Shown here one piece after another: positions 1-6,133 of a stretch of DNA of 10,730 nt (position 1 is the first letter of the stretch; each line of letters starts with the position of its first letter). Source of the DNA: an uncultured Collinsella sp. (lineage in GTDB: Bacteria; Actinomycetota; Coriobacteriia; Coriobacteriales; Coriobacteriaceae). The stretch is taken from positions 1 to 10,730 of the forward strand of contig CABUWD010000072.1 of NCBI GenBank assembly GCA_902495155.1, read 5' to 3'. Below the pieces are notes generated by a model. It saw only the letters and a list, made by a program, of their open reading frames with translations. It did not search any database and had not been told where the DNA came from. The translations under genes and the position numbers were made by a program.

Positions 1-2121
1 CGCTACCCCGCCAAGCAGACGCTCATCGCATTTTTGCTCGCGCTGTTGGCGACCACGGCGTTTTCCATCGATCCCTCCCCGGTGTCGAGCAACGCAGTCT
101 TGGCGATTGACCCCAACGCCTCGGGCATGCTGTACGTGTGCTACGAGGTGCTCCTCTCGTTTGCCGGCCATACCGACGCGGTCATGCTGCTTGCGCTTGC
201 CTGCCTGCTCACTCTGCCGTTTCGCTACGTGTTCTTTGGCCGTGGCGACACCTGGCGTCCATCGATCATTCTGCCGTCGCTGTTCTTCGCCATCTGCATG
301 GTGTTCGGCCGCAGCTACGATCTCACCGACTCGGCCGAGATTGTCCTTGGCGACAAAGCCCGCATCATCTGCGCCTGGATTGGCGGCGCGGGCTGGATGC
401 TCCTAGCGATCGTTGCCTTCTACCTTGCCTTTGAGTGTCTAGATTGGCTGAGCTCTCGGCGCATTCCGTTTTCGGAAGCGCACTTTGGCCGCGTATGGCG
501 TGTGGCTCACGCCGTGCTCTCGGTCCATCCTTTTGCCGGGCCCTTCCTGGTGCTTATGATCGCCTGGGCGCCCACGCTCATCGCTTCGCTGCCTGGCCTT
601 TTTATGGGAGATACGGGCGCGCAGATTCGCCAGTGGTTCAACTATCCCAACGGCACGAGCGACTACCTGCGCCTACTCAACCCCAACGTGCTGCTCAACG
701 GGCATCATCCCGTAGTGCACACGGCCATTATCGGCTCGTGCGTTCAGCTGGGGCTTTCGCTGTTCAACAGCGCCAACGCAGGTCTTGCCATCTACACCTG
801 TGCTCAGTTCGTCATCACGGCCGCCTGCATGGCCTATTCCATTTCGTCGCTGCGCAAACTGGGCGTGAGCCTGCCGGTTCGCGGTGCGATCCTGCTGTTC
901 TTCGCGTTTATGCCGATGTTTTCTAACTACGCGGCGTTGCTCACCAAAGATGTGCTCTTTGCCGACGCGTTCTTGGTGCTGCTGGTACAGACCGTCAAGC
1001 TCGTGGCATGTGGCTTGCCCCGTCGTGATGCCAATGTCGAGCGAGCGGGCGAGAAAGCCCCCGTGCTCTTTGCTCGCCACGACTGGCTGCTGCTCGCTCT
1101 GGGCGCCATGGGTTCCACGTTTCTGCGCAACGGCGGCCTGGTGTTTCCCCTAGCGGCATGCGTAATCGCGGCGGCGTTTTGCGCATGGGACGTGCATGTG
1201 GCTCGTCGTGCAGCCAAGCAGACTGGTGCTGCGCCTTCGGGCGCCATCCCGCGTTTCCGCTGGGTTGGCATTCTCGCGGTGCTCGCGCTCTGCCTTGCCT
1301 CTAATATGTACTTCACCAAGGTCTTTATGCCGGCGCACGATATCACGCCTGGTTCCAAGCGCGAAATCCTCTCGATTCCGTTCCAGCAGACGGCTCGTTT
1401 CGTCCAAAAGCACGACGGCCTCAACTCGGGCGTCAACCCCGCGGTTAAGGAGGACGGCACCATCGTGGAGGCTCCTTGCGACGGCTTGGTGACCGATGAG
1501 GAGCGTGCCGTGATCGACCGCGTGCTCAAGTACGAGAACCTGGGTCGCCGCTACAACCCCGACAAGTCCGATGCCGTCAAGAATTGCTTTAACGAGTACG
1601 CCTCGCAGGAGGATATCGATGCCTATTTTGAGGTATGGGCCCAGATGTTTAAGAAGGATCCCGAGTGCTATATCTCGGCGCTTATCAATAACTACTATGG
1701 TTATTTTTATCCGAGCGCGCGCGATGCATGGGTCTACAGCACGGCACGCAGTGCCGAGATCATGGCTAAGCCCGATAACCTCAAGTACTTTGACTTCCAT
1801 CCGGTCGATAGCAAGGTCGTGCGCTGGTGCGACCACCTGATTAACCTGTACCGCGTGGCGGTCCAGCGCATTCCGTTTATCTCGCTCACCATGAGCTCGG
1901 CCACCTACGTGTGGATCATGATCGCCGTGGTGGTCTACCTGTTGCGCCGCCATTCGTGGCGTGCGCTGGCCATCTGGATACCGCTGCTGGGTGTGCTCGC
2001 CGTGTGCCTGATCGGTCCATGTAACGGATCGACCTACATGCGCTACCTGTACCCAGTCATTGCATGCATGCCTTTTGCCATCGGTGCCACGATCACCCGC
2101 AGCGACCTTCTGTGGACCTAA
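1..2121 (+). CDS. DUF6020-type polytopic membrane protein (5' end outside window)
   Basis: The frame is open from the first base, and the codons before the first possible start (TTG at 34) already encode a hydrophobic helix, so the true start lies upstream; 706 residues are visible. The protein has many membrane helices in two blocks (about nt 25-1000 and 1080-1330, then 1870-2110). A large hydrophilic, probably extracytoplasmic domain lies at nt 1330-1870. A loop at nt 601-725 carries a G-D-T-G-A-Q motif followed by N-G-H-H-P, and the soluble domain starts with S-I-P-F-Q-Q-T-A-R. Near the end comes G-S-T-Y-M-R-Y-L-Y-P. These are the landmarks I associate with DUF6020 proteins, often multi-copy in Collinsella and its relatives. 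The fold recalls GT-C glycosyltransferases (acidic residue in an early outer loop, then multiple helices), so a role in surface glycan assembly is possible but only inferred. No terminator is evident after the stop. Confidence 0.75.
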   Translation, partial: RYPAKQTLIAFLLALLATTAFSIDPSPVSSNAVLAIDPNASGMLYVCYEVLLSFAGHTDAVMLLALACLLTLPFRYVFFGRGDTWRPSIILPSLFFAICMVFGRSYDLTDSAEIVLGDKARIICAWIGGAGWMLLAIVAFYLAFECLDWLSSRRIPFSEAHFGRVWRVAHAVLSVHPFAGPFLVLMIAWAPTLIASLPGLFMGDTGAQIRQWFNYPNGTSDYLRLLNPNVLLNGHHPVVHTAIIGSCVQLGLSLFNSANAGLAIYTCAQFVITAACMAYSISSLRKLGVSLPVRGAILLFFAFMPMFSNYAALLTKDVLFADAFLVLLVQTVKLVACGLPRRDANVERAGEKAPVLFARHDWLLLALGAMGSTFLRNGGLVFPLAACVIAAAFCAWDVHVARRAAKQTGAAPSGAIPRFRWVGILAVLALCLASNMYFTKVFMPAHDITPGSKREILSIPFQQTARFVQKHDGLNSGVNPAVKEDGTIVEAPCDGLVTDEERAVIDRVLKYENLGRRYNPDKSDAVKNCFNEYASQEDIDAYFEVWAQMFKKDPECYISALINNYYGYFYPSARDAWVYSTARSAEIMAKPDNLKYFDFHPVDSKVVRWCDHLINLYRVAVQRIPFISLTMSSATYVWIMIAVVVYLLRRHSWRALAIWIPLLGVLAVCLIGPCNGSTYMRYLYPVIACMPFAIGATITRSDLLWT

Positions 2122-2138
2122 CCAAAGATTGGTGCATT

Positions 2139-2160
2139 GGGGTCAGGCTGCTTTGTGCCA
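2139..2160. repeat. GGGG-TCAGG-type motif shortly after a stop codon
   Basis: A GT-rich stretch starts 17 bases after the DUF6020 stop. It resembles the stretch at 4765-4784, which follows the asp23 stop: both have GGG, then CAGG, then T, then TTT, then G and a final CA, about 14 matching positions over 20-22 bases with two gaps. It may be a decayed copy of a short interspersed repeat of REP type, or chance. No transposase is nearby. Confidence 0.3.
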
Positions 2161-2195
2161 AGGGGCTGCATCATCACGACGCCTTCATTTTGGGG

Positions 2196-2224
2196 TTTAT
2201 CTTGCAGGCCGGTAGGTATATCAT
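2196..2224 (+). promoter_or_regulatory. Candidate promoter for yebC
   Basis: TATCAT at 2219-2224 matches the -10 consensus at five of six positions, with a weak TTTATC -35 at 2196-2201 and a 17-base spacer. A second AT-rich -10-like hexamer, TATATT, lies at 2238-2243 but has no -35 partner. The 171-base gap after the membrane protein gene needs a promoter somewhere, since yebC shows very different codon bias; which hexamer is used cannot be decided by eye. Confidence 0.35.
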
Positions 2225-2292
2225 AACGACGTTTGTTTATATTGCCCGAGCATCCACGCTGGGCTTTAGGTCGAAACCGATAGGAGACACGT

Positions 2293-3099
2293 ATGTCCGG
2301 ACACTCTAAGTGGGCCACAACCAAGCATCGTAAGGGCGCGCAGGACGCCAAGCGTTCCGCCCTCTTCTCCAAGCTCAGCCGCAACATCACCGTTGCTGCC
2401 CGTCTCGGCGGTGACCCGCTGCCCGAGAACAACGCCAGCCTCGCCGCTGCCGTCGCTAAGGCCAAGGCTCAGTCCATGCCTAAGGACAAGATCAAGTCCG
2501 CTATCGATAAGGCCTTTGGTTCGGGTGCCGACGCCGCCGTCTACGAGAACATCGTGTACGAGGGCTACGGTCCCGCCGGTGTCGCCGTCTACGTCGACTG
2601 CCTGACCGACAACCGCAACCGCACCGCTGCCGACGTCCGTTCCGCCTTTTCCCACGCTGGTGGCAACCTGGGCACCTCCGGCTCCGTCGCCTTCCAGTTT
2701 GAGCGCAAGGGCCAGATCGTCGTCGCCAAGGAGATCCTGGACGAGAACGCCAAGAAGGAGACCATGATCGCCAACGGTGCTGCCGGTGACGAGGATGAGT
2801 TCATGATGGCCATCGCCGAGGCCGGTGGCGAGGACTACGAGGACGCCGGCGAGGAGTGGATCGTCTGGACTACTGCCAACGAGGTCATGGCTGTCTCCAA
2901 GGCGCTCGAGGAGCAGGGCGTCCAGGTCAAGGGCTCCGAGACCACCATGGTCCCGACCACCCCGACCGAGGTCTCCGGTGCCGACGCCAAGAAGGTTCAG
3001 CGCCTCATCGACCGTCTTGAGGAGCTCGACGACGTCCAGGACGTCTACAGCACCATGGACATGACCGACGAGGTCATCGCTGCCCTCGAGGAGGAGTAG
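2293..3099 (+). CDS. yebC: YebC/PmpR/TACO1-family protein
   Basis: A cytosolic protein of 268 residues. It starts M-S-G-H-S-K-W and continues with K-H-R-K-G-A-Q-D-A-K-R, the family hallmark, then has N-I-V-Y-E-G-Y-G-P-A-G-V-A (about 86-98) and C-L-T-D-N-R-N-R-T (103-111), and ends with L-D-D-V-Q-D-V-Y. Family members were first described as transcription regulators (PmpR); mitochondrial TACO1 and bacterial relatives are linked to translation on the ribosome, including at proline-rich stretches. The ATG follows AGGAG at 2282-2286 with six bases between. The protein is about 20 residues longer than usual, mostly from extra sequence near residues 145-165 before the conserved acidic D-E-F-M-M-A-I-A-E-A-G segment, plus a short acidic C-terminus. 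Codon use is sharply biased (every Lys codon read is AAG, with GCC, GTC and CTC dominant), pointing to high expression. In many actinobacteria yebC sits beside ruvC; here it stands alone. Confidence 0.95.
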   Translation: MSGHSKWATTKHRKGAQDAKRSALFSKLSRNITVAARLGGDPLPENNASLAAAVAKAKAQSMPKDKIKSAIDKAFGSGADAAVYENIVYEGYGPAGVAVYVDCLTDNRNRTAADVRSAFSHAGGNLGTSGSVAFQFERKGQIVVAKEILDENAKKETMIANGAAGDEDEFMMAIAEAGGEDYEDAGEEWIVWTTANEVMAVSKALEEQGVQVKGSETTMVPTTPTEVSGADAKKVQRLIDRLEELDDVQDVYSTMDMTDEVIAALEEE

Positions 3100-3104
3100 C
3101 GCCC

Positions 3105-3122
3105 GCACGGATTGAGCCGTGC
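3105..3122 (+). other. Stem-loop just after the yebC stop
   Basis: GCACGG pairs perfectly with CCGTGC around a six-base loop (ATTGAG), starting six bases after the stop. There is no T-tract behind it, so it is not itself a terminator. It sits upstream of the real terminator at 3169-3211 and could protect the 3' end of the message. Confidence 0.45.
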
Positions 3123-3168
3123 ATATCTGGGCATAATGAAGCGAGCATGCAAGCCTCGTGGAATAGAT

Positions 3169-3211
3169 GAGCCGGATCCGCGTGCAATGAGGCACCGGAC
3201 CCGGCTCTTTT
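3169..3211 (+). terminator. Rho-independent terminator of yebC
   Basis: GAGCCGGATCCG at 3169-3180 pairs with CGGACCCGGCTC at 3196-3207, a 12-base stem with one A-C mismatch and a 15-base loop, followed directly by TTTT. It closes the yebC transcript 70 bases after the stop. Confidence 0.85.
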
Positions 3212-3216
3212 ATAAT
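3211..3216 (+). promoter_or_regulatory. Candidate -10 element (TATAAT) for the amaP-asp23 operon
   Basis: A perfect TATAAT begins on the last T of the yebC terminator tail. The -35 position (3188-3193, TGAGGC with a 17-base spacer) is poor and lies inside the terminator loop. If used, the start would fall near 3223 and leave a leader of about 45 bases before the amaP ATG. Confidence 0.45.
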
Positions 3217-3266
3217 GATGCGAATCGTTTTGCATTCCTTGGATCGAGATTTGAAGGGAGCGCCGC

Positions 3267-3812
3267 ATGCGCGTACTCAAACGAGCCCTAGCGATCGTGT
3301 ATCTTGCCGCCGCCATCGTGGCGCTGGGTACGCTTGTCTGCCAGTTTTGGGGGCCGTATACGTATCGCTTTATGCTGCTGATGCGCGACCCCATGCCGCG
3401 CATTGTCGTGACGGCATGCGGCGGAGTTGTGGCGATTGGCGTGCTGGTAAGCTTCTTTCGCCTGATGTTTGCTCGTCGCGAGCCTTCCTGCGTGCATCCG
3501 GCGGGGGAGCGTAATATCGAGGTCACGCTCGCGGCGCTTTCTTCGTGCGCCAGGGCTGCTGCAGAGCGCGACGATCGCGTGATGATCGAGCATGTCGAGG
3601 CCCGCGTCCAAGGTTCCGACGATTCGCACGTCCGATTTAAGGTCGAGGCTATCGCGCTTGACGATAAGGACGTGGCATCTCTGGCTACTGCGATGCAGCG
3701 GCGCATCGAGGAAGCTTGCGACACCATGCTTGGCACGCCGGGCACGACCGCACGCGTTCGTTTTTTGCCGTCCAAGACTACCGTCCAGACCGTGGAGGTT
3801 TCCGGTGAGTGA
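3267..3812 (+). CDS. amaP: AmaP-like alkaline shock response membrane anchor protein
   Basis: A protein of 181 residues with two N-terminal membrane helices (about 7-28 and 46-66) joined by a short loop. After a basic stretch (A-R-R-E) comes a soluble alpha/beta domain (about 82-178) that looks like a divergent Asp23-type fold: I-E-V-T-L, then V-R-F-K-V-E-A-I-A, a helix, and V-R-F-L. In Staphylococcus aureus, AmaP tethers Asp23 to the membrane, and the gene order amaP-DUF2273-asp23 found here is the same. The ATG at 3267 follows AAGGGAG at 3254-3260 with good spacing. The stop overlaps the next gene by 8 bases, implying translational coupling. Sequence resemblance alone is modest, so the name relies on topology plus context. 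Confidence 0.8.
   Translation: MRVLKRALAIVYLAAAIVALGTLVCQFWGPYTYRFMLLMRDPMPRIVVTACGGVVAIGVLVSFFRLMFARREPSCVHPAGERNIEVTLAALSSCARAAAERDDRVMIEHVEARVQGSDDSHVRFKVEAIALDDKDVASLATAMQRRIEEACDTMLGTPGTTARVRFLPSKTTVQTVEVSGE
3794..3798 (+). promoter_or_regulatory. Shine-Dalgarno that sets a GTG start for the DUF2273 gene
   Basis: GGAGG lies six bases before GTG at 3805, inside the end of amaP. The open frame extends further upstream to 3592, but this ribosome site, and the family's usual length, favour the GTG as the true start. Confidence 0.75.
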
Positions 3813-4182
3813 TACCAATCAAGACAAGACCGCTCGTACGCCGCGCCTGACGATTGACCAGAGCGCCACGCCGGCGAACGAACCTGTTGATTCCAAAGCA
3901 GAGGCAACCGAGTTACAAGACGCGGCAGCCGCGGATTTTGACGAGGCTATGGGTCTCATCAAGGGTACGGGCGCTGCCATCTGGAGCTATGCCGTGCGTC
4001 ATCCCAACACCACGCTTGGCGCCGTCGCTGGCTTTATCCTCGCCGTGTTGGTGCTCACGTTGGGCCTGTGGGACACGCTCGTCATTGCATTCTTCGTGCT
4101 GATCGGCGCTGTGATCGGCCAAATTCGCGACGGCGAGAACGGGATCGTCAACTTCTTCGGCCGTCTGTTTAGCGGCCGCTAA
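3805..4182 (+). CDS. DUF2273 small membrane protein of the Asp23 module
   Basis: A protein of 125 residues read from a GTG start chosen from the ribosome site at 3794-3798. The first 65 residues are hydrophilic (M-S-D-T-N-Q-D-K), rich in A, D, E and T. Two adjacent membrane helices follow (about 70-88 and 90-107) with the family-like segment H-P-N-T-T-L-G-A-V-A-G, then G-Q-I-R-D-G-E-N-G and a short basic C-terminus. DUF2273 proteins normally sit between amaP and asp23, as here, and are thought to help dock Asp23 at the membrane. The N-terminal extension is long for DUF2273, which is typically 60-80 residues. The gene overlaps amaP by 8 bases and ends 55 bases before asp23. Confidence 0.82.
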   Translation: MSDTNQDKTARTPRLTIDQSATPANEPVDSKAEATELQDAAAADFDEAMGLIKGTGAAIWSYAVRHPNTTLGAVAGFILAVLVLTLGLWDTLVIAFFVLIGAVIGQIRDGENGIVNFFGRLFSGR

Positions 4183-4195
4183 TAGGCCGCTAATA
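4174..4195 (+). repeat. Perfect 11-bp tandem duplication across the DUF2273 stop
   Basis: GGCCGCTAATA occurs twice back to back (4174-4184 and 4185-4195). The first copy contains the stop codon (TAA at 4180-4182); the second is untranslated. It looks like a recent slippage duplication. Confidence 0.85.
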
Positions 4196-4204
4196 TGTAT
4201 TCGA

Positions 4205-4222
4205 CTGTCGCATCTGCGGCAG
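4205..4222 (+). other. Stem-loop immediately before the asp23 ribosome site
   Basis: CTGTCGC at 4205-4211 pairs with GCGGCAG at 4216-4222 (one T-G wobble) around a four-base loop ATCT. It ends five bases before AAGGAGG (4227-4233). It has no T-tract, so a processing or stability element that lifts asp23 above its operon partners is more likely than a terminator. Confidence 0.5.
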
Positions 4223-4237
4223 GCATAAGGAGGAACC

Positions 4238-4753
4238 ATGGCTTTTAACACGAAGGTCGATGTAGCCGATACCGAGCTCGAGGAGAACGAGGCGGTCGTC
4301 GCCGAAGCCGAGGATGTGACGCTCGAGGACGAGGCTCTTGTCGAGGTCGAGTCCGATGAGGATGAGGACGACGAGGAGGCGGACGAGTCCGAGGACTCGC
4401 TGACCTATTCCAACGGTGTGATCGAGAAGATCGTTGCCATGGCCACCCGCGAGGTTCCGCACGTTCTGGGCATGAAGGGTAACCTCATGCACTTTGTGCA
4501 GGAGCAGTTTGGTGCCGAGAATCTGACCAAGGGCGTGACGGTCGAGGTCACCGATGACAATCGCGTGGTCGTCAACATCTCCGTCATTATCGAGTACGGT
4601 GCCTATGCGCCCGCGATCTTCGACGATGTCAAGGCACGCGTCACCGAGCGCCTTGCCGCGATGACGGGCCTTGAGGTGGCGGGCGTCAACCTGCGCATCG
4701 AGGACGTCATTACCCCCGAGGAGTACGAGCACCGCACCAGCCAGCACGAATAA
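4238..4753 (+). CDS. Asp23/Gls24 family envelope stress response protein
   Basis: A protein of 171 residues. The Asp23/Gls24 domain spans about 55-160: Y-S-N-G-V-I-E-K-I-V-A-M-A-T-R-E-V, then K-G-V-T-V-E-V, N-R-V-V-V-N-I-S-V-I-I-E-Y-G, and the closing V-A-G-V-N-L-R-I-E-D-V. Asp23 of S. aureus is an abundant protein that forms membrane-proximal assemblies anchored by AmaP. A strong AAGGAGG at 4227-4233 precedes the ATG by four bases, consistent with higher output than the genes before it. The N-terminus is odd: residues 12-54 hold 24 Asp/Glu and no Lys/Arg, an extension absent from the short family members I know. It is the last gene of the operon and is followed by a hairpin terminator. Confidence 0.92.
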   Translation: MAFNTKVDVADTELEENEAVVAEAEDVTLEDEALVEVESDEDEDDEEADESEDSLTYSNGVIEKIVAMATREVPHVLGMKGNLMHFVQEQFGAENLTKGVTVEVTDDNRVVVNISVIIEYGAYAPAIFDDVKARVTERLAAMTGLEVAGVNLRIEDVITPEEYEHRTSQHE

Positions 4754-4764
4754 CCTTCCAAAAA

Positions 4765-4784
4765 GGGACAGGTTTGTTTTGGCA
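4765..4784. repeat. GGGACAGG-type motif after the asp23 stop
   Basis: A GT-rich stretch begins 11 bases after the asp23 stop, just after a run of A. It is related to 2139-2160 and is followed by a second CAGGTTTT at 4783-4790. A small GCAG/CTGC stem closes at 4796. It may be a remnant of a short interspersed element; the copy number in the genome would decide. Confidence 0.3.
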
Positions 4785-4806
4785 GGTTTTATCTGCGAAA
4801 ACGTTA

Positions 4807-4850
4807 AACGGCCGACCGCGCAAGCAAAAGCGTGGCCGGCCGTTATTTGT
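4807..4850 (+). terminator. Terminator of the amaP-asp23 operon
   Basis: AACGGCCGACCGCG at 4807-4820 pairs with CGTGGCCGGCCGTT at 4831-4844, 14 bases with one G-T wobble and one A-C mismatch, around a ten-base loop. The tail (ATTTGT) is weak for a terminator, but the stem is strong and sits between two separate transcription units. Confidence 0.7.
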
Positions 4851-4890
4851 ATGCCCCCCGATGTAGGCATACCGCTCGTCTAACTAGGGG

Positions 4891-4918
4891 TTGCAATCGT
4901 CGCGTTCCGCGTTACCCT
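4891..4918 (+). promoter_or_regulatory. Candidate promoter for the YitT-family gene
   Basis: TTGCAA at 4891-4896 and TACCCT at 4913-4918 are separated by 16 bases. The -35 matches four of six positions and the -10 three of six. It lies between the preceding terminator and the gene, with a leader of about 36 bases. The AGGGGTTGC around the -35 recurs at 4949-4957 at the ribosome site. Confidence 0.4.
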
Positions 4919-4961
4919 AATGGGCGCATTGTTTCCAAATTGTTAACGAGGGGTTGCCGTA

Positions 4962-5984
4962 ATGGCCGACGAGCACGAAACAGAAAGCAAGGCATGGGCG
5001 ATTGAGGCCGCCGCGGCAGAGGCGGCATCGCGTGCTGCCGAAGAGGTGCATCGTCCTCCCGTGGTGCCGATGGAGCGCGTGGTTGATCGCACCGATATCG
5101 AGCGCGGCGAGCGTGCCGGTCAAAAGCGCAGCCAGGAGCCGGGCTTCCCGCGCTTTTTTGCCGAGCTCAATCTGGGCCTGATTCTTACGGCCTTTGCCAT
5201 CGTTGCGTTTAAAACCCCTAATCACTTTGCTTTTGGCGGCACCTCGGGCGTGTCGGTCATTCTGTCCACGCTGTTCCCGACCCTGCCCGTCGGCGTCTTT
5301 ATGTGGATTATTAACGCGGTTCTCGTCGTTTTGGGCTTTATCTTTTTGGAACGCAAAGCGATTCTGTGGAGCGTCTTCGCTTCGTTTGCGCTTTCGGCCT
5401 ACGTCTCGCTGTTTGAGCTCTTCATTCCGACCGATGTCTCTCTGACGGGTGATATGTGGCGCGACCTGTGCTTTGCCGTCATCTTGCCGGCGCTCGGCAG
5501 CGCTATTGTCTTTGACATCGGCGCCTCTACGGGTGGCACGGACATTCTTGCCATGATCCTCAAGCGCCGCACGACGCTCGAGATTGGCCGTGCCCTGCTG
5601 CTGGTCGATATCGGCATCGTGACCATCGCGGCCTTTTTGTATGGCCCGCGTGTCGGTCTGTATTGCGTGCTCGGCCTGTTTGCCAAGACGCTTGTGGTCG
5701 ACAAAGCCATTGAGAGCATTCACCTGCGCAAAGTCTGCACGGTCATTTGTTCCGAGCCCCTTAAGGTCGAGGAGTTTATCGTCAAGCATCTCAACCGCAC
5801 GGCGACCATCAGCCGCGGCTACGGTGCCTTCTCGGGCAAGTGCGTGACGGTGATCATGAGCGTGCTGAGCCGTCGCGAGGCCGTGCAACTGCGCCGCTAT
5901 GCGCGCGAAGTCGATCCGGGTGCCTTTATCACGATCGTTGACAGCTCCGAGATCGTCGGCAAGGGCTTCCGCGGAACGAACTAG
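4962..5984 (+). CDS. YitT family membrane protein with C-terminal DUF2179 domain
   Basis: A protein of 340 residues. After a long cytoplasmic N-terminus, five or six membrane helices span about 70-250. They carry the family's glycine motifs F-G-G-T-S-G-V-S (91-98) and G-A-S-T-G-G-T-D-I (187-195). The soluble DUF2179 domain covers about 255-335: V-C-T-V-I-C-S-E-P-L, then T-I-S-R-G-Y-G-A-F-S-G and V-D-P-G-A-F-I-T-I-V-D. The family is widespread in Gram-positive bacteria; its substrate is unknown and it is often described as a putative transporter. The ATG follows GAGGGG at 4948-4953 by eight bases. The first 65 residues are Ala/Glu/Arg rich and extend the usual length of about 280. It has its own candidate promoter and appears to be a single-gene unit; no clear terminator follows. 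Confidence 0.92.
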   Translation: MADEHETESKAWAIEAAAAEAASRAAEEVHRPPVVPMERVVDRTDIERGERAGQKRSQEPGFPRFFAELNLGLILTAFAIVAFKTPNHFAFGGTSGVSVILSTLFPTLPVGVFMWIINAVLVVLGFIFLERKAILWSVFASFALSAYVSLFELFIPTDVSLTGDMWRDLCFAVILPALGSAIVFDIGASTGGTDILAMILKRRTTLEIGRALLLVDIGIVTIAAFLYGPRVGLYCVLGLFAKTLVVDKAIESIHLRKVCTVICSEPLKVEEFIVKHLNRTATISRGYGAFSGKCVTVIMSVLSRREAVQLRRYAREVDPGAFITIVDSSEIVGKGFRGTN

Positions 5985-5990
5985 CACAGA

Positions 5991-6120
5991 CGTATTCAAC
6001 GAACCGCCTGCTGGCGCCGTGTACCTTGCAAATCGGTCATCTTTGAGTATTTGACCCTACATTGGGCAATAATGATGCTAAAGACATCGTTTGCGATCCA
6101 AGTGATTCGTTCAAAATACG
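5991..6120. other. Intergenic region with interrupted inverted repeats
   Basis: The 149-base gap between the YitT gene and the zinc-ribbon gene holds CGTATT and AACGAA (5991-6003), complementary to TTCGTT and AATACG (6106-6120) with an asymmetric bulge. A shorter GGTCA (6035-6039) faces TGACC (6052-6056). No U-tract terminator is visible. Confidence 0.3.
6043..6079 (+). promoter_or_regulatory. Possible promoter region for the zinc-ribbon gene at 6134
   Basis: TTGACC at 6051-6056 matches the -35 consensus at five of six positions. The best-spaced partner is GATGCT at 6074-6079 (17-base spacer), which is weak; AATAAT at 6068-6073 is a better -10 but pairs only with TTGAGT at 6043-6048 at a long 19-base spacing. 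A promoter here is likely, but its exact position is uncertain. Confidence 0.35.
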
Positions 6121-6126
6121 AAGGGA
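6121..6126 (+). promoter_or_regulatory. Shine-Dalgarno that sets the start at 6134
   Basis: AAGGGA lies seven bases before ATG 6134. The open frame has an earlier ATG at 6062, but that one has no ribosome site and would put 24 unrelated residues before the zinc ribbon, which in such proteins begins at the very N-terminus. Confidence 0.75.
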
Positions 6127-6133
6127 TGATTCT

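Noticed and set aside
1150..1953. Minus-strand open frames across the DUF6020 gene
   Set aside because: The plus-strand frame has consistent helices and family motifs, while the minus frames look like random charged sequence.
2122..2292. Small RNA or terminator after the DUF6020 gene
   Set aside because: Only a five-base stem (ACCAA/TTGGT, 2121-2133) with no T-tract was found, too weak to call.
2266..3195. A 309-residue open frame on the minus strand opposite yebC
   Set aside because: It is Gly/Leu/Val/Asp rich because the yebC codons end in C or G. It has no ribosome site and no family signature.
3592..3804. Longer reading of the DUF2273 gene inside amaP
   Set aside because: The upstream part is out of frame with, but wholly inside, amaP, and GGAGG with GTG 3805 explains the start well.
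4917..5999. A 360-residue open frame on the minus strand opposite the YitT gene
   Set aside because: It mirrors the YitT gene almost exactly, has low-complexity charged composition and no domain, so it is a codon-bias shadow.
6062..6133. Earlier ATG for the first zinc-ribbon protein
   Set aside because: No ribosome site, and the zinc ribbon normally begins at residue 1-3, as in the sister gene at 7646.
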